A DNA stretch of 64,000 bases from Dromiciops gliroides (GCF_019393635.1 NC_057866.1:122945897-123009896); one strand, 5' to 3'. Counted from the stretch's first letter, positions 34,256-45,613 are shown. A program made the numbers and translations. Notes: generated by a model not told the origin, from the letters alone.

Positions 34256-35283
34256 GCTGTATGGGAAAGTCACTTAACTGCTGTCTGCCTTCATTTACCT
34301 GTTTCCCAGGACTGTTGTGAGGACCAAATGAGATAATATTTGTAAAGTACTCTGTAAACCTAAATGCTAGATATTGTTGTTGTTATTACTATTATTATTA
34401 GATAAAATGTTGCATGCTTACTAGTTCTTGGCAGGGTACTGACACAGCTTCCCTGCCAATAGTCAGACAGTGTGTTCATTGAACATCTCTGATGTGCAGA
34501 GCAGTATACTTTGTGCTGAGGGAGCCAATTAGAGGAATAAGACATGGCTCCTGGGCTGATGCTCATGGTCCAACTGGGAAGATAAGGTATATATGTACAC
34601 AAATGAATTGTTGAGTAATAGTGCAAGATTGCCCTCTGCACTCACATTAGCCTCCCCCACTCCCCTACATGGATTTATCCCACTTTACCCAAATGAAAGA
34701 ATTCCTAGTTCTAGCTCTGATAGGACTGATGGGAGGCTTAAATGAGGTCATGTGTGTAAAGCACTTTGTAAAGTGTCAAGCATCCTAAAAATGTCTAACT
34801 ATTATTTGATACATCTTGTGTCAAAGCAATCGAAAGGACAGAGATCTCCATTTCTCTTTGCATAAGGGACAGGTAACTTGCTTCAGGCACACCTTCTCAT
34901 TGCCCATTCAGTTTTTTAAAAAATGTGTGTTTAAAAGCAGAAAGTTTATCCCCTAGCTCAGTACTGAAGTCTTAGTCTGCTTGTGCCATCTTGCTCTTTA
35001 AGGGAGCTGACCGGGAAGAGCAAATATTTTTCATTTTTCTTGACCTGGTAGGCAGAAAAAAAGAGAGACCAAAGATCAATGACCAATTAGTGTCCAGCTG
35101 CTGAAAAGCTACATTGCTCTGACCTCAACAGGAAATCCTACAAATTATTCCAAAATCAGAGACTTTTAAGGAAGTATTAGGAGAAACAAGATGACTTATA
35201 AAAGAACTTGAAGACCTTGAGAGTTTCATGGTCCTCAAGGCTGTAGAGATGGAACAGGGCTGGGTGGGATGGAGGAGGCTGTG
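34256..35283. other. Mixed sequence with a MIR-like trace
   Basis: 34260-34400 holds a sense MIR-like 3' part ('GACCAAATGAGATAATATTT'), and 34735-34800 another. The rest is unassigned. Confidence 0.4.
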
Positions 35284-35772
35284 TGTTTTGGGGTTGGGAC
35301 ATCAAGGAATTTGGGACTTAAAGTTTAAATTGGCCATCTAAACTAAAGGATATAGGAACTGGGTAAGTCCTTGAGAAGCTAAACTAAAGGACAGACATAC
35401 CTTGAGAAGGAAGGGAGATAAGCCCATTAGGCATGGCTACTGCCTGGTCAGAGCCAGGGGACATAGAGAACTCTGGAAATCAGAACAACCACCCCTCACC
35501 TGATTTCTCCCAACTCACCCCCAATAAGGGCTCAGGTGATCACCCCTTCTATAAAAGCTTTTGCCTTTCTGTTGTTCGAGGAGATAGATATCTCAGAGAA
35601 TGTCTCTGAACCATCTCCCCTTAAGAGAAGTCCTTGGCTTCTCTCTTGGTCTCCTTTCTCAAGTGCCTAAATAAAAAAAAATATTTTATTCTAATTGGAT
35701 TTGTGTGTGAGAGGGTATAATTCCTTAAAGAGGAATACCTAAGGACCCCCACCACCAATTTCCCCCATGACC
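35284..35772 (+). mobile_element. Solo LTR, family 1
   Basis: Same order of blocks as 26755-27204: TGTTTTGGGGTTGGG at the start, TATAAAAGC at about 35551, an AAATAAAAAA signal near 35670, and AATTTCCCCCATGA at the end. No TSD is evident. Confidence 0.86.
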
Positions 35773-35784
35773 CTGGGGAACATT

Positions 35785-35815
35785 TATGTATGTATGTATG
35801 TATGTATGTATGTAC
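35785..35815. repeat. (TATG)n microsatellite
   Basis: Seven TATG/TGTA units. Confidence 0.95.
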
Positions 35816-35831
35816 ATATGTGTGTATTTGT

Positions 35832-35978
35832 GGTTTTTTTTAAGTGAGGCAATTGGGGTTAAGTGACTTGCCCAGGGTCACACAACTAGTAATTGTCAAG
35901 TGTCTGAGGCTGGATGTGAATTCAGGTACTCCTGACTCCAGGGCCGGTGCTCTATCCATTGCGCCATCTAGCTGCCCC
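35832..35978 (-). mobile_element. WSINE1-like SINE
   Basis: Antisense copy. The 16-bp TSD ATATGTGTGTATTTGT lies at 35816-35831 and 35979-35994. Confidence 0.95.
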
Positions 35979-36029
35979 ATATGTGTGTATTTGTAAGATG
36001 CTTCAAATCAGAATACATCATGGCAACCA

Positions 36030-36200
36030 GTGAGATATAATGGAAAGAGTGCTGGACTTTGATTCAGAAGAAGAGACCTTAGTTTGAATTCTATCTCTGT
36101 TGTTTAATAGCCATGTGACCATGGGTGATCCTCTCTTATGCTTGGTTTTGTCATCTATAAAATGGGAATATCATCTATTGTACCCAGGAAAATGTTGGAG
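36030..36200 (+). mobile_element. MIR/CORE-SINE-like element
   Basis: 'GTGCTGGACTTTGATTCAGA' and 'GTTTTGTCATCTATAAAATG'. Confidence 0.6.
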
Positions 36201-36561
36201 CCTGTTTATTATACTGGCTTAAGAGAGCTGATCATTAAATTTTTGGTGTGAATATTTATATCTTAGAAATTGACAAGTGCTACAAATTAGGGCTTGATTT
36301 ATTGGGTTGCTTAATAAAGCAATGAAAATAATTTAAGGTTAACCAAACTTAAAAGTGTATCCCATGTTTATTCCCCCTTCCCCCCCATACCTGGTTGTTA
36401 AACATTTACTAGCATACCACTGGTTGTACCTAGCTTAGATAGTTGCTGTGAGGATCAAATGAGATAAAGTATGTGGATTGCTTTGCAAATCTCAAAGTGG
36501 CATATCACTTTCAGCTATTATCAGTTAGAGTAAGAATTCTGTGTATGTTTCTAGGATAAAG

Positions 36562-37378
36562 ACTGTGGAGGCAGAAGAAAAATTAGAAAAGTATTAAATT
36601 ATGTTTTTTTATTAAGTATAGCCTGGGGCTCAAGTCCATTCCCATAAGCCTCTCCCTATTGGTGGAGAATAATTACTTGATATTCTGAGTCTGTATGAGG
36701 GGAGGAGTTGGTGATAACTTGGGACAGGAAAGATCTTGGTTTGGGCTTCTGGAGTCAAGAGAAGATACCTGTGGTTCCAGCCTCTCTTCAGGGAGAGAAG
36801 GACTCTGGGAAGAAGCTGACATGTAGAAGAGCCAGTGCCTTGGAGCTTGTCCTTGTTTCCAGTTTACCGCAATAGAAACTTTGGGGAATTTCCCCTTGGG
36901 TAAGATCAAGGACTCTCTTTTATGATGGAACTGTTTCCAGGGGAAGAGTTCATTCCCTCTGCATATTGTCTGGTATATTCTAATCTGTACAACTTTTATG
37001 ATTTCGGTTTGCTGTTGGCTTGGATAAATGGGCTTGTTTGCCACCTGCTATGTGATTGTCTTCTTGTAACTACCATTTGGTGGGAAGAGAATCAGGCCTT
37101 TGGATATGTATTTCGGGGCAATCCTTCTTGGTATAGTGACAGGGGAGCACAGCTTATACCTAAAAATTATTCCTCCTAGATTAGCAATATTAGAGGGCTG
37201 GGGTAGAGGAGACTAGAGTGGCCGGCTTCATGGCCCCAGTCGCCTGCTCCCTTCCTGGCAGGAATCAACGTCCCTTGGAAATAAGTGGGAAGAAGAGATG
37301 GAGAACTCTAATTATGTCTCTCTGTGAGGCATAGCTAGACAAATCCCTGAGGACACAAACTACATAGGCAGCAAACAC
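36562..37378. mobile_element. Large LTR-like element (tentative)
   Basis: A block of mixed composition with a TG left edge (TGTGGAGGCAGAAG) and a right edge near GGCAGCAAACAC. From memory, 36600-37370 (e.g. GCCTGGGGCTCAAGTCC, CCTCATGGCCCC-like 37231) resembles marsupial retroviral LTR sequence. The minus 123-codon and plus 85-codon frames overlap and look accidental. Confidence 0.5.
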
Positions 37379-37395
37379 ACACACACACACACACA
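37374..37395. repeat. (CA)n microsatellite
   Basis: About 10 CA units at the right edge of the LTR-like block. Confidence 0.93.
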
Positions 37396-37489
37396 TCTTA
37401 CATAAGTTTTCTAAACTTAAGATTGATTAGGCAAAAGTTTCTGCTTTAATTAAAGCCATTAGAAAGACACCACACTCAGCACCTCACAT

Positions 37490-37690
37490 TGTGTAGTAGT
37501 GGAAATAGCTCTGAATTGAAAGTCAGGAATCTTGGATTATAGATCCAAATCTGCCACCAACTCATCTGTGTGACCTTGGGCAAATTGCCTAAAGTCTCTG
37601 GGCATCATTTCCCCTGTCATTGAAATGATTAGCTGAATTAGATGATCTTTAGGATGCTTTTTAGCTCTTAAACTCTGCTTCTATGACATT
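37490..37690 (+). mobile_element. MIR/CORE-SINE-like element
   Basis: 'GTAGTGGAAATAGCTCTGAA', 'GTGTGACCTTGGGCAAATTG' and 'TTAGCTCTTAAACTCTGCTT'. Confidence 0.65.
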
Positions 37691-38445
37691 CAAATCCACA
37701 ATTACTAAGGGCTATAATCAAAGCAGAAACCTTGATTTAGGTAAAGCATCCATTTGCTTTGAGAATAGCAGTTTAAACAGAGACACAACTCATGAATTTG
37801 CTAATTGTTCTTCCCCAATTATGACCACAACTGTAATTTGGCTGTTAGCAATTACATATAAATGTAAGTCTTTTCATATCAGAATTTATCATGGTTTATT
37901 GGGTGGCAAGACTTGAAGCAAGTCACTCATTGAATTTAGGAGACCCTCAGTGGTTTGGCAGAACACAAGGTAGTTCATCCCACCTTCTACAATCTCAGTC
38001 ATTCTGGAATGTGAACAGCATGGAAGCCAACATGGAATTGGATACTAAATTATGTGACTCAATATGTAAAGTGTGTGTTGGAAAAAAACCCTGGGGAATG
38101 CGTATGCAACTAGATAGGGGGCAATCCATTCAAGATTCATGAGATGACTCAACAGGATCACAATAATTTTAATTTTAGCTGGTCTTCCTTAATAAAAAAA
38201 AAGTTGGTAAATATTTTTGCTGATTTTGGAAAGGACATATCAGTTCAATGGTTATTCACAGGGAGCTTTGCTGTGGCACACTGCCCAAAGCAAGAAGTTA
38301 ATAGAGCTGTCAACTCAATTTTTCAGAAACTTTTTAAAAATAGAAAACCGAGACTAACTTTAAGCAAAGAAAAAGTTGCCTCATGTATTAGAACTAAATG
38401 TTCTTGTCCTATTTTTTAAATCTCTTAAAAGCTGGCACAAAAATA
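37691..38445. other. Unassigned low-repeat sequence
   Basis: Contains plus-strand frames of 77, 83 and 91 codons in three different phases. No family, splice pattern or shared frame supports a gene. Confidence 0.35.
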
Positions 38446-38449
38446 GATT

Positions 38450-38690
38450 GCATTGGCATAATGCTTTCAAGTTCTCAAAGTGCTTTACCTATATTATCTC
38501 ATTTGACTCTCACAATAATCCTCTGATGTAGGTGTTATTATTCCCATTTTACAGATGAGGAAACAGGCTGAAAGAAGTGAAATGATTTGTTCAAGCTCAT
38601 ACAACTATTAAGTGTCTGAGGCTGGATTCTAACTCAAGACTTCCTGACTCCAAATCCCTATGCCTCCCTATGTAATCCCTATGCCTCCTA
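38450..38690 (-). mobile_element. MIR/CORE-SINE-like element
   Basis: 'TTCAAGTTCTCAAAGTGCTT', 'TTTACAGATGAGGAAACAGG' and 'GAGGCTGGATTCTAACTCAA'. Confidence 0.8.
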
Positions 38691-39207
38691 GGAATTACTT
38701 CCTTAAAGAAAAGGGAACATCATTACATGAGTTATTTAGAAATAGATTTGGTAATAGGCAAATAATTTTATGTATATGAATGGAAATGCTGTGCTCCAAT
38801 AAGTCTTTCTTCTTAATGTCCATATGTATCTTTTATAAACATAAGGATTTTGTGACCACTCTCAAGTCTAGTAAACCTTCCTATGTATCTCAAACTGAAA
38901 TCACATATATGTACATCACATATGTACATATGTAATCACATATATGCACATCACATATGCAAAAGTGGCACTGTATCAAGGAAACAAAAACTTTATAATG
39001 TTTGAATTAAAGACTGTTTCCATTTATGTTATCAAGTCTAGTTATTTATTTTTGTAAAATATTTCCTTCCTTGATCAAGAGCATTACTGGCCATGAGTAA
39101 ATTAAAAGGCATTTGAATTCCACAATTATGTTTGAATTGTACTTCTCTTGTATTTCATAGATGAGACCCATACTCAGATGTGTTGTTTGAAAATATATGA
39201 GGGGGAA
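38691..39207. other. Unassigned AT-rich sequence
   Basis: A short imperfect CACATATATG repeat occurs near 38900-38960. Nothing else is recognised. Confidence 0.35.
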
Positions 39208-39247
<40 letters not shown>

Positions 39248-39300
39248 ATGTGTGTGTGTGTGTGAGGATCAAATTTTATATATATATATATATATATATA
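39208..39300. repeat. Compound (AT)n-(GT)n-(AT)n microsatellite
   Basis: An AT run, a GT run, then an AT run directly beside an LTR edge. Confidence 0.96.
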
Positions 39301-39858
39301 TGGGGTGTTCTAGGTTTTAGGGAACTTTTCTGGGGTCTCTTACATATTGTTACTTATAAATTAGAGGATATAGCACCAGTCTTTGGCATTAAGCATTTAT
39401 TAAAGCATATTCAATGTTGGTAAAGAGAGTGAGAGAGAACGTTACTCAGAATTAGAATCCCTACATACCTAGTTAGTAAAAGAAGAGAGCAGAGGCAGTA
39501 TATTGGCCTCTTCCAGTGTCCCAGGCCAAGAGAGAACTCCCTGCTGGTCGGGGCGAGGGGAGGCAGCCCTTACACACTGCTCAAAGCTAATTGGCTAGCA
39601 TCGTTCAGATCTGTTGGTTTACTGGACTAGAGGGTGGTCCATATTAAAATGAGCAGTAGGTACTGAGGTCAGAGTCCAGAGGACAGACCCTCTGAGGGGA
39701 AAGGCTTTCAGGTAGGTGTGGCTTTAATCTCTATTGTCTTTACTCAGAGTCTGAGCTACAACTTTACTGACTCTAGGCTGGCCTTAAAAGAGATCAGACA
39801 AGGCTCCCTGGAGTTGGGGGCCCTCTGGGTTCCCCCAAACAAATTATTTTCTCACACA
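39301..39858 (-). mobile_element. Solo LTR, family 3 (probable)
   Basis: Plus-strand edges TGGGGTGTTC and TTTTCTCACACA give TG...CA ends. In minus orientation AATAAATGC (about 39390) can serve as polyadenylation signal. Blocks such as GCTAATTGGCTAGCATCG and GAGGTCAGAGTCCAGAG resemble a marsupial retroviral LTR from memory. The TSD was not verified. Confidence 0.6.
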
Positions 39859-39905
39859 GACAATGTTTTCATGTGTTCATACCTGTAATTGGACCACAGA
39901 GTCTT

Positions 39906-40048
39906 TTTTTTTTCAGGGCAATGAGGGTTAAGTGACTTGCCCAGGGTCACACAGCTAGTAAGTGTCAAGTGTCTGAGGCTGGATTTGAACTCAGACCCTT
40001 CTGAATCCAAGGCCAGTGCTCTATCCACTGTGCCACCTAGCTGCCCCC
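39906..40048 (-). mobile_element. WSINE1-like SINE
   Basis: Antisense copy. The 16-bp TSD TGGACCACAGAGTCTT lies at 39890-39905 and 40049-40064. Confidence 0.96.
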
Positions 40049-40340
40049 TGGACCACAGAGTCTTAAATTGACCGGAGATCATCTTATGCAATCTGCAAAT
40101 AGATCTATGCTTTCACTGATTTGGGAATTGTTTCCAGTGGTGCAGATTGCAACCCATTCAGTCTATGTCCTCCCACAGGTTCATAGCAGGAGTGTCCACC
40201 CACTGTGCTGGTGGCCCTCTTTTCCTTCTCCTGACCTTGCAAGGGTATGTATCTTTGGATCCCCCCCCCGCATCATCTCCCCATGTGACCAGCCCCTCAT
40301 ACAAGTCTTACACCAGTTCTTGCTCCAAGTTCTTCAATGG

Positions 40341-40341
<1 letters not shown>

Positions 40342-40416
<75 letters not shown>
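40342..40416. repeat. (AT)n microsatellite, 75 bp
   Basis: About 37 uninterrupted AT units, self-complementary. The YI-repeat frames across it are spurious. Confidence 0.99.
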
Positions 40417-40419
<3 letters not shown>

Positions 40420-41009
40420 AGAACCTGCTCATACCCACCATGCACCTCTCTATTGCTCTCCAAATCATGCTCATTTTATATTTTTCAGAGGCAGCCATTT
40501 TCTATGTCCCCTTGTCATAGAAAAACACTGGCTGAATGTTGGTATTACAAAGACAGACCTTTTGCTTTCATGAAAAGCTTGGGTCATTCAAGAGGCCCAG
40601 TCATTTCCCAGTGGTACTCCAGCCTATTCTGTTCCTCCTGTTCAATCTGTGCCCATCTCATTCTCCCTCTCTATTATCTGGCTCAGATATACAGAAGGGA
40701 CAAGTTCTGTGGAGTGTCCATTCTTCTAAATGTATATTGAGATTTGAGCAATAGTTACTTTAGCTCTGCTTTATCTTTCCTGAGCAGATGGACAGGACAA
40801 ACAACTCTTTGAAGTGATTACAGATCTCTTCTAGAAGGCTTTGCAAGGTTCTGGGGGCATGATATAATCAATGTAATTTCATCAGCAAACAGGAACACCT
40901 AGAGGGACTTCACCACACACAAGGAATCCCTCTGACCTGAATTCTGCTCTGGATCTCCTTCACCAAGGTGGTGAATAATTTTGGGGTAAAAAGCCTGTGG
41001 TTTTATTCT
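40417..41009. other. Unassigned sequence
   Basis: Overlapping open frames run out of the AT repeat, with no protein family seen. Confidence 0.35.
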
Positions 41010-41265
41010 ATCACTGGCATTTGTAGAGTGCCTTAAGGTTTACAAAAAGTTTTACAAATATTCTCTTATTTGATGGTCACAACAACCCTGGGAGGTAGGT
41101 GCTAATGTGACCCCAATTTTATAGACAAGGAAACTGAGGAAGACAGAGGTTAAGTGACTTTGCCCAGAGTCACACAGCTCATAAATGCTTGAGGCTGGAT
41201 TTGAACTCATGTCTTCCTGACTTCAGGTCTAATACTCTATTCACTGTGTCACCAAGGGGCTACAA
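41010..41265 (-). mobile_element. MIR/CORE-SINE-like element
   Basis: 'TGGCATTTGTAGAGTGCCTT', 'GGGAGGTAGGTGCTAATGTG', 'GAGGCTGGATTTGAACTCAT'. Nearly complete. Confidence 0.85.
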
Positions 41266-41765
41266 CTAATCAAATGTTTTTTTTCATAATCAGCAATGAA
41301 TACAATGGAATCTTACATTCTTTATATTTTTCAAGTAACTGTAAAATGGTAAAGATATTGCCCATTGTTGAATGTTGCTTATGAAAGCCTACGTCTTCCC
41401 TTCTAATACCCTCACTGACGATGCCCCCATTTCACATATAGATGACTTTCATAAAGATTTTGTATAGCTAGGAGAGGAAGTAAACAGGTCCCATAGTTAT
41501 TGATGTTCTCTTGGCCACTTTTTTGGGGGAGGAGGGAATGATAAAGTCTAAAGTCTTTCCCCACCTTTGATATCTTCCTCACCTTCAGATGCCTTGCATA
41601 TTAAACCCTCAACCCCCTTACAGTTGTTGCCTCCAGCCAGATCTCCTTTATAGACATTTGTTCTGATCTGGCTGTTTTTCCTTTATTTGCTTTCTTTACT
41701 TCTATTTTTGTTTCCACTCTAAGTTTCCCTGGGACTATGATGTTGGGGTTGAAATGGTTCCACTG

Positions 41766-41910
41766 GGAGGCAGCTAGGTGGCGCAGTGGATAGAGCACAG
41801 GCCCTGGATTCAGGAGGACCTGAGTTCAAATCCGGCCTCAGACACTTGACACTTACTAGCTGTGTGACCCTGGGCAAGTCACTTAACCCCTATTGCCCCG
41901 CCCCCCCCCC
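41766..41910 (+). mobile_element. WSINE1-like SINE
   Basis: Sense copy whose tail is mostly C. The 14-bp TSD AAATGGTTCCACTG lies at 41752-41765 and 41911-41924. Confidence 0.95.
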
Positions 41911-42129
41911 AAATGGTTCCACTGTCCTTCTGCAGTTCTCCTTCCCTTTTCATCTTTGAATGACCTTGGGATCACCAGGCCACTGGAGAACTTTCCACCC
42001 TGAGGCTCTCTTCATTGGTGATTTTCCTCTCCAGGACCACCATTTCTGGATGAACCTTTGACTTGGAGATTCCTACCAGGCATACATTTTTAATCCTATC
42101 ACAGGGCTTTGGGGGGCTGCTTCTTCTTA

Positions 42130-42385
42130 TTGTTGCTGTTCAGTCATTTAAATCATGTCTGACTTTTTGTGACCCCAGTTGGGATTTTCTTGGCAAAGAC
42201 ACTGGAGTGCTTTGTCATTTCCTCCTCCAGCTTATTTTATAGATGAAGAACTGAGGCAAACAGGGTCAAGTGACTTGCCCAGGGTCATATATCTACTAAG
42301 TGTCTGAGGCCAGATTTGAACTCAGGGAGATGAGTCTTCTTGACTTCAGGCCTGACACTGTACCCACTCTGCCACCTAGCCATCT
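42130..42385 (-). mobile_element. Family-B SINE
   Basis: 'TTGTTGCTGTTCAGTCATTT', 'TTTTTGTGACCCCAGTTGGG', 'GAACTGAGGCAAACAGGG', 'CTCTGCCACCTAGCC'. Confidence 0.87.
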
Positions 42386-43070
42386 TGTTTCTTCTTTGGA
42401 GAACATATATCAAGGAAAGAACAGTATGGCCTACCAATAATAGTTGGCATTTTCATCATGTCTTAAGGGTTCCAAAACTTTTATGACAATAATTTGTTTA
42501 AATAGGAGAGGTTTTTTTCCCCATTATGTACCATACCCCTTTTCTCATTCTCCTTTTTCCTGTGTTTGACTCATTCTGATCTTCACTCTGACAAGTCAAT
42601 GGTCTAACTGTACGCAGCCAGGTGACTCAGAGATAACCACCACACCAATTACAAGTCTTTTCCTGTCTGTTAAAATCTAATCTAATTCATTCTTTGATAT
42701 AGTTATTTTGGTGCTCTCGATATTCTGTACATGACACAGAAGCAGAAGGCTTCCAGGTAATCTACACATCTTGGCACGCTCTCATTCCTTCTTCCTGGAC
42801 CATACTCTACCATATGCTCCTCCTCATCTTTACCTTTTCCTATTTTTGCCTTGAAGCCACCAAGTATCAGAGCATATGTTGATTTAACTTGTTGAGTTAA
42901 TGTTTGATATAGATCATCTTTTATGATAGTATTATAAATAGACCTTAGAGCCCTAATTTATAAATTTGCTAATTATTCTTTTTACCCCAATAGTACCTGG
43001 TCACTAAATAACATAACATGGGTAAAGACCCTTTAGATGTTTTAAGTCGGAGGTAAGGGAAGGCTGGGAG
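42386..43070. other. Unassigned sequence
   Basis: Nothing recognised. Confidence 0.35.
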
Positions 43071-43071
43071 A

Positions 43072-43101
43072 TGTGTGTGTGTGTGTGTGTGTGTGTGTGT
43101 T
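43072..43101. repeat. (GT)n microsatellite
   Basis: About 14 GT units. Confidence 0.96.
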
Positions 43102-43247
43102 GGGGGTGGAATGAGGATGAATTGGAGAATGGAGAGAAAAACTATAAGCATAGTCCACGGTATATTTGAAAATGCACCAGAGGGTGAACTGTCTTATTGT
43201 ACTAGGGGTTCTTAACCAGGGGTCTCAGAGGTCAGTTTAAAAAAAAT

Positions 43248-43392
43248 TTTTTTTTTTGGTTGGGCAATGAGGGTTAACTGACTTGCCCAGGGTCATACAG
43301 CTAGTAAGTGTCAAGTGTCTGAGGCCGGATTTGAACTCAGGTCCTCCTAAATCCAGGGCTGGTGCTTTATCCACTGTACCACCTAGCTGCCC
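43248..43392 (-). mobile_element. WSINE1-like SINE inside the hAT element
   Basis: Antisense copy with TAAAAAAA-type flanks on both sides, consistent with a TSD in A-rich sequence. Confidence 0.9.
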
Positions 43393-43470
43393 TAAAAAAA
43401 TATATTTTGACAACTGTATTGGTTTGACAACTAATTGGTTTCCTTTGCAATACCATGTAGTTTATTTTAT

Positions 43471-43975
43471 TGGCTACTCTCTGCCTGGTTTAGCCCATCT
43501 GCTGAGACAGTTTTACCAGCATGTTGCCGCTGCACATGCTATAGCTTCTTGGAACCACAGGTGAGAGTTGGGTGACAGGTAGAAACCAAAGGTGGATGAG
43601 CAGCTCTGAAAAGGGCTCAGAAAGTCTTCATATCAGAAGCACTAGTCCTCCCTGAACACTGGTGAGTTACCCCAAGTATGTGAAGACTCCCTATGGCGGA
43701 ATGGGCTGAGGAGAACAATCTGTTCCAAAGACCATGAAGCCAGCTGAAGCAGGTGCTATGGAGCAAATGTTTAGAGCTTGGTCAGACATGGAAGATGCCG
43801 GGGTCTTCCAAGGAATCCTGGGCCCTTTCCAGTCACACTGATTTTCCTCTTGCCACTGGACTTTGATGACCCTGGAAAAAAGAGGCTTACGACTTTGTGT
43901 AATTCTGCCTCATTTAAACCTAACTCCAGGATGTCATTGGTCCTCTTTGAAATGAAGGATGAACAGCAACAGCGT
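43471..43975 (+). mobile_element. Dispersed retroposon-like repeat, copy 2, internally inverted
   Basis: The 10-bp TSD TTTATTTTAT at 43461-43470 and 43976-43985 brackets this 505-bp insertion. Its left part (43480-43660) matches 18505-18695 directly. Its right part (43661-43950) matches 18219-18490 as reverse complement. One arm is therefore inverted relative to copy 1. It ends GGATGAACAGCAACAGCG. Confidence 0.8.
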
Positions 43976-44144
43976 TTTATTTTATACATTTAAAAACGTT
44001 ACTCTGAGAAGTGGTCCATGGGTTTTACCAGTCAGCCAAAGGACGTGCCATGACACACAAAAAGGGTTAGAGACCTTGATCTGGTTCAAAGAAGGTGACG
44101 ACAATTCTTTAGCCGTTGACACAGTGCTATAGGCCAGGCCTCTA

Positions 44145-44345
44145 AAGGGCAATGTAGAAAGTGTTGGATTTAGATTCAGAAGACTATGGTTCAAATCCCA
44201 GCTCTGCAACGTACCACCTACCTAACCTCGGATGAGTCACTCAGTCCCTTTGGGGCTCAGTTTCCTCATCTATAAAATGAGGAGGTTGGACTAAATTATC
44301 TCTTAAGAACTTTTCCAGCTCTAAAATCTATGATCCTGTGTATTC
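44145..44345 (+). mobile_element. MIR/CORE-SINE-like element
   Basis: 'GTGTTGGATTTAGATTCAGA', 'CTCAGTTTCCTCATCTATAA' and 'CCAGCTCTAAAATCTATGAT'. Confidence 0.75.
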
Positions 44346-44835
44346 AGACCAGAACATAGCTATAAGAGCAGGCTTAGCGAGTCTGGAAATTCAAGATGAC
44401 AGCCAATTACCACGTCTGTTAAAGTAAGAATGAAAAGCTCTCATAAAGATTTTCCTTCAAGAGAATCCCAAGGGCACAAGCGTTTACATAATCTTCTCTT
44501 CATAGGAGAAACCCTTTTTCTATGTCAATAAACTGTTTTGCAGAGATGTAATAATTTTTTGTTTGTTTTTGTTTTTAATCAGTCTTTACTTGGAAAATAC
44601 AAGTGGAACTCTGTGTTCTGTTCTGTTTTCTAGATTTAGGTGTGAATAAGTTTCCATCTTCGTTTTTTTTGTAAATCATTGCCTAGATTTTGACTCAGGC
44701 ATTTTTATAGCTGGTTCTGGTATGTGCTTAATGCTAACTGCAGAATGGAATGACTTTCCAGGCCCTTTGACAGACAAAATGTCTCCTCGTAAACTTTACT
44801 TGTTACTAGAAACAGCTTGGCATCATAGATACAAT
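44346..44835. other. Unassigned sequence
   Basis: Nothing recognised. Confidence 0.35.
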
Positions 44836-44839
44836 GTAC

Positions 44840-45010
44840 CACGGGGAGCCAGGAAGATCTGAGTTTGAATGCAGTGACTGGTACTTCCCAAGTGCCTGGA
44901 CTTGCTTATGCAAGTCACTTACCCTTTTTTCAGTTTTCACATTTGTAAAACAGGAATAATAACAATAATAATATCTACTCCATATTGTTCTTGTGGAGCT
45001 AAAAATAAGA
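44840..45010 (+). mobile_element. MIR/CORE-SINE-like fragment
   Basis: 'GCCAGGAAGATCTGAGTTTG' and 'TTTGTAAAACAGGAATAATA'. Confidence 0.6.
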
Positions 45011-45029
45011 TATGAATGAATTATAAACC

Positions 45030-45370
45030 ATTTATTAAACATTTGCTGTGTGCCAAGCAGCAAGGTGGTGCAATGGATAGAGTCGATAAACACTGGGCTC
45101 ATCTTCCTGAGTTCAAATCTAGCCTCAGACACTTACTAGCTGTGTGACCCTATACAAGTCACTCAACCTTGTTTGTCTCAGTTCTTCATCTACAAAATGA
45201 GCTGGAAAAAGAAATGGCCAACCCTTCCAGTATCTGTGCCAAGAAAACTCCAAACGGGGTCATGAAAACTGAACAACATGTGCCAAGCACTGGGGATACA
45301 AATGAATACAAGCAAGCAAATAATTTCCTGTCTTCAAGAAGTGTACATTCTAAGGGTAGGATGGGGGTGG
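45030..45370 (+). repeat. Start of the mid-length dispersed repeat, split by a SINE
   Basis: 'TTAAACATTTGCTGTGTGCC' then, after the SINE, 'AAGCACTGGGGATACAAATG' matches the beginning of 14785-15330 and 57185-57640. Confidence 0.6.
45060..45278 (+). mobile_element. Family-B SINE
   Basis: Sense, complete: head GCAAGGTGGTGCAATGGATA, middle TGTGTGACCCTATACAAGTC, 3' part GAAATGGCCAACCCTTCCAG and CATGAAAACTGAACAAC. TSD TGTGCCAAGCA lies at 45049-45059 and 45279-45289. Confidence 0.92.
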
Positions 45371-45451
45371 GGATGACAACTCATAAAAGGGAACTAAAGA
45401 CTGTGTGGGGAAACTTTATAAATCTTAAAACCTATGTAAATGTCAGTTGCT

Positions 45452-45613
45452 GGTTTGTTTATTTGTTTGTTTGTTTTTTGGCGGGGCAATGAGAGTTAAG
45501 TGACTTGCCCAGGGTCACACATCTAGTGTCAAATGTTTGAGGCTGGATTTGAACTCAGGTCTTCCTGAATCCAAGGCCAGTGTTTTATCCACTGTGCAAC
45601 CTAGCTGTCCCCT
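45452..45613 (-). mobile_element. WSINE1-like SINE
   Basis: Antisense copy with a TTTG-repeat tail (45458-45478). Short TSD AGTTGCTG at about 45444 and 45614. Confidence 0.9.

Larger units (their letters stand above)
43203..44078. mobile_element. hAT-type element carrying two later insertions
   Basis: The left end TAGGGGTTCTTAACC and right end (reverse complement CAAGGTCTCTAACCC) match the family of 6622-6812. The inner right part (GTGTGTCATGG, CTTCTCAGAGTAACG on the minus strand) also follows that family. Without the SINE and the 505-bp retroposon about 215 bp of hAT sequence remain. The 8-bp TSD is not convincing. Confidence 0.65.

Noticed and set aside
36673..37179. 123-codon minus and 85-codon plus frames
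   Set aside because: Overlap each other inside a probable LTR. Neither resembles a known protein.
37683..38419. Three consecutive plus frames in low-repeat DNA, considered as exons
   Set aside because: All in different phases, no conserved family and no convincing splice sites joining them.
40147..40740. 197-codon plus-strand open frame, the longest outside LRRC66
   Set aside because: Its core is the (AT)n repeat read as Tyr-Ile units. Flanks show no conserved domain, and the same DNA is open in other frames.
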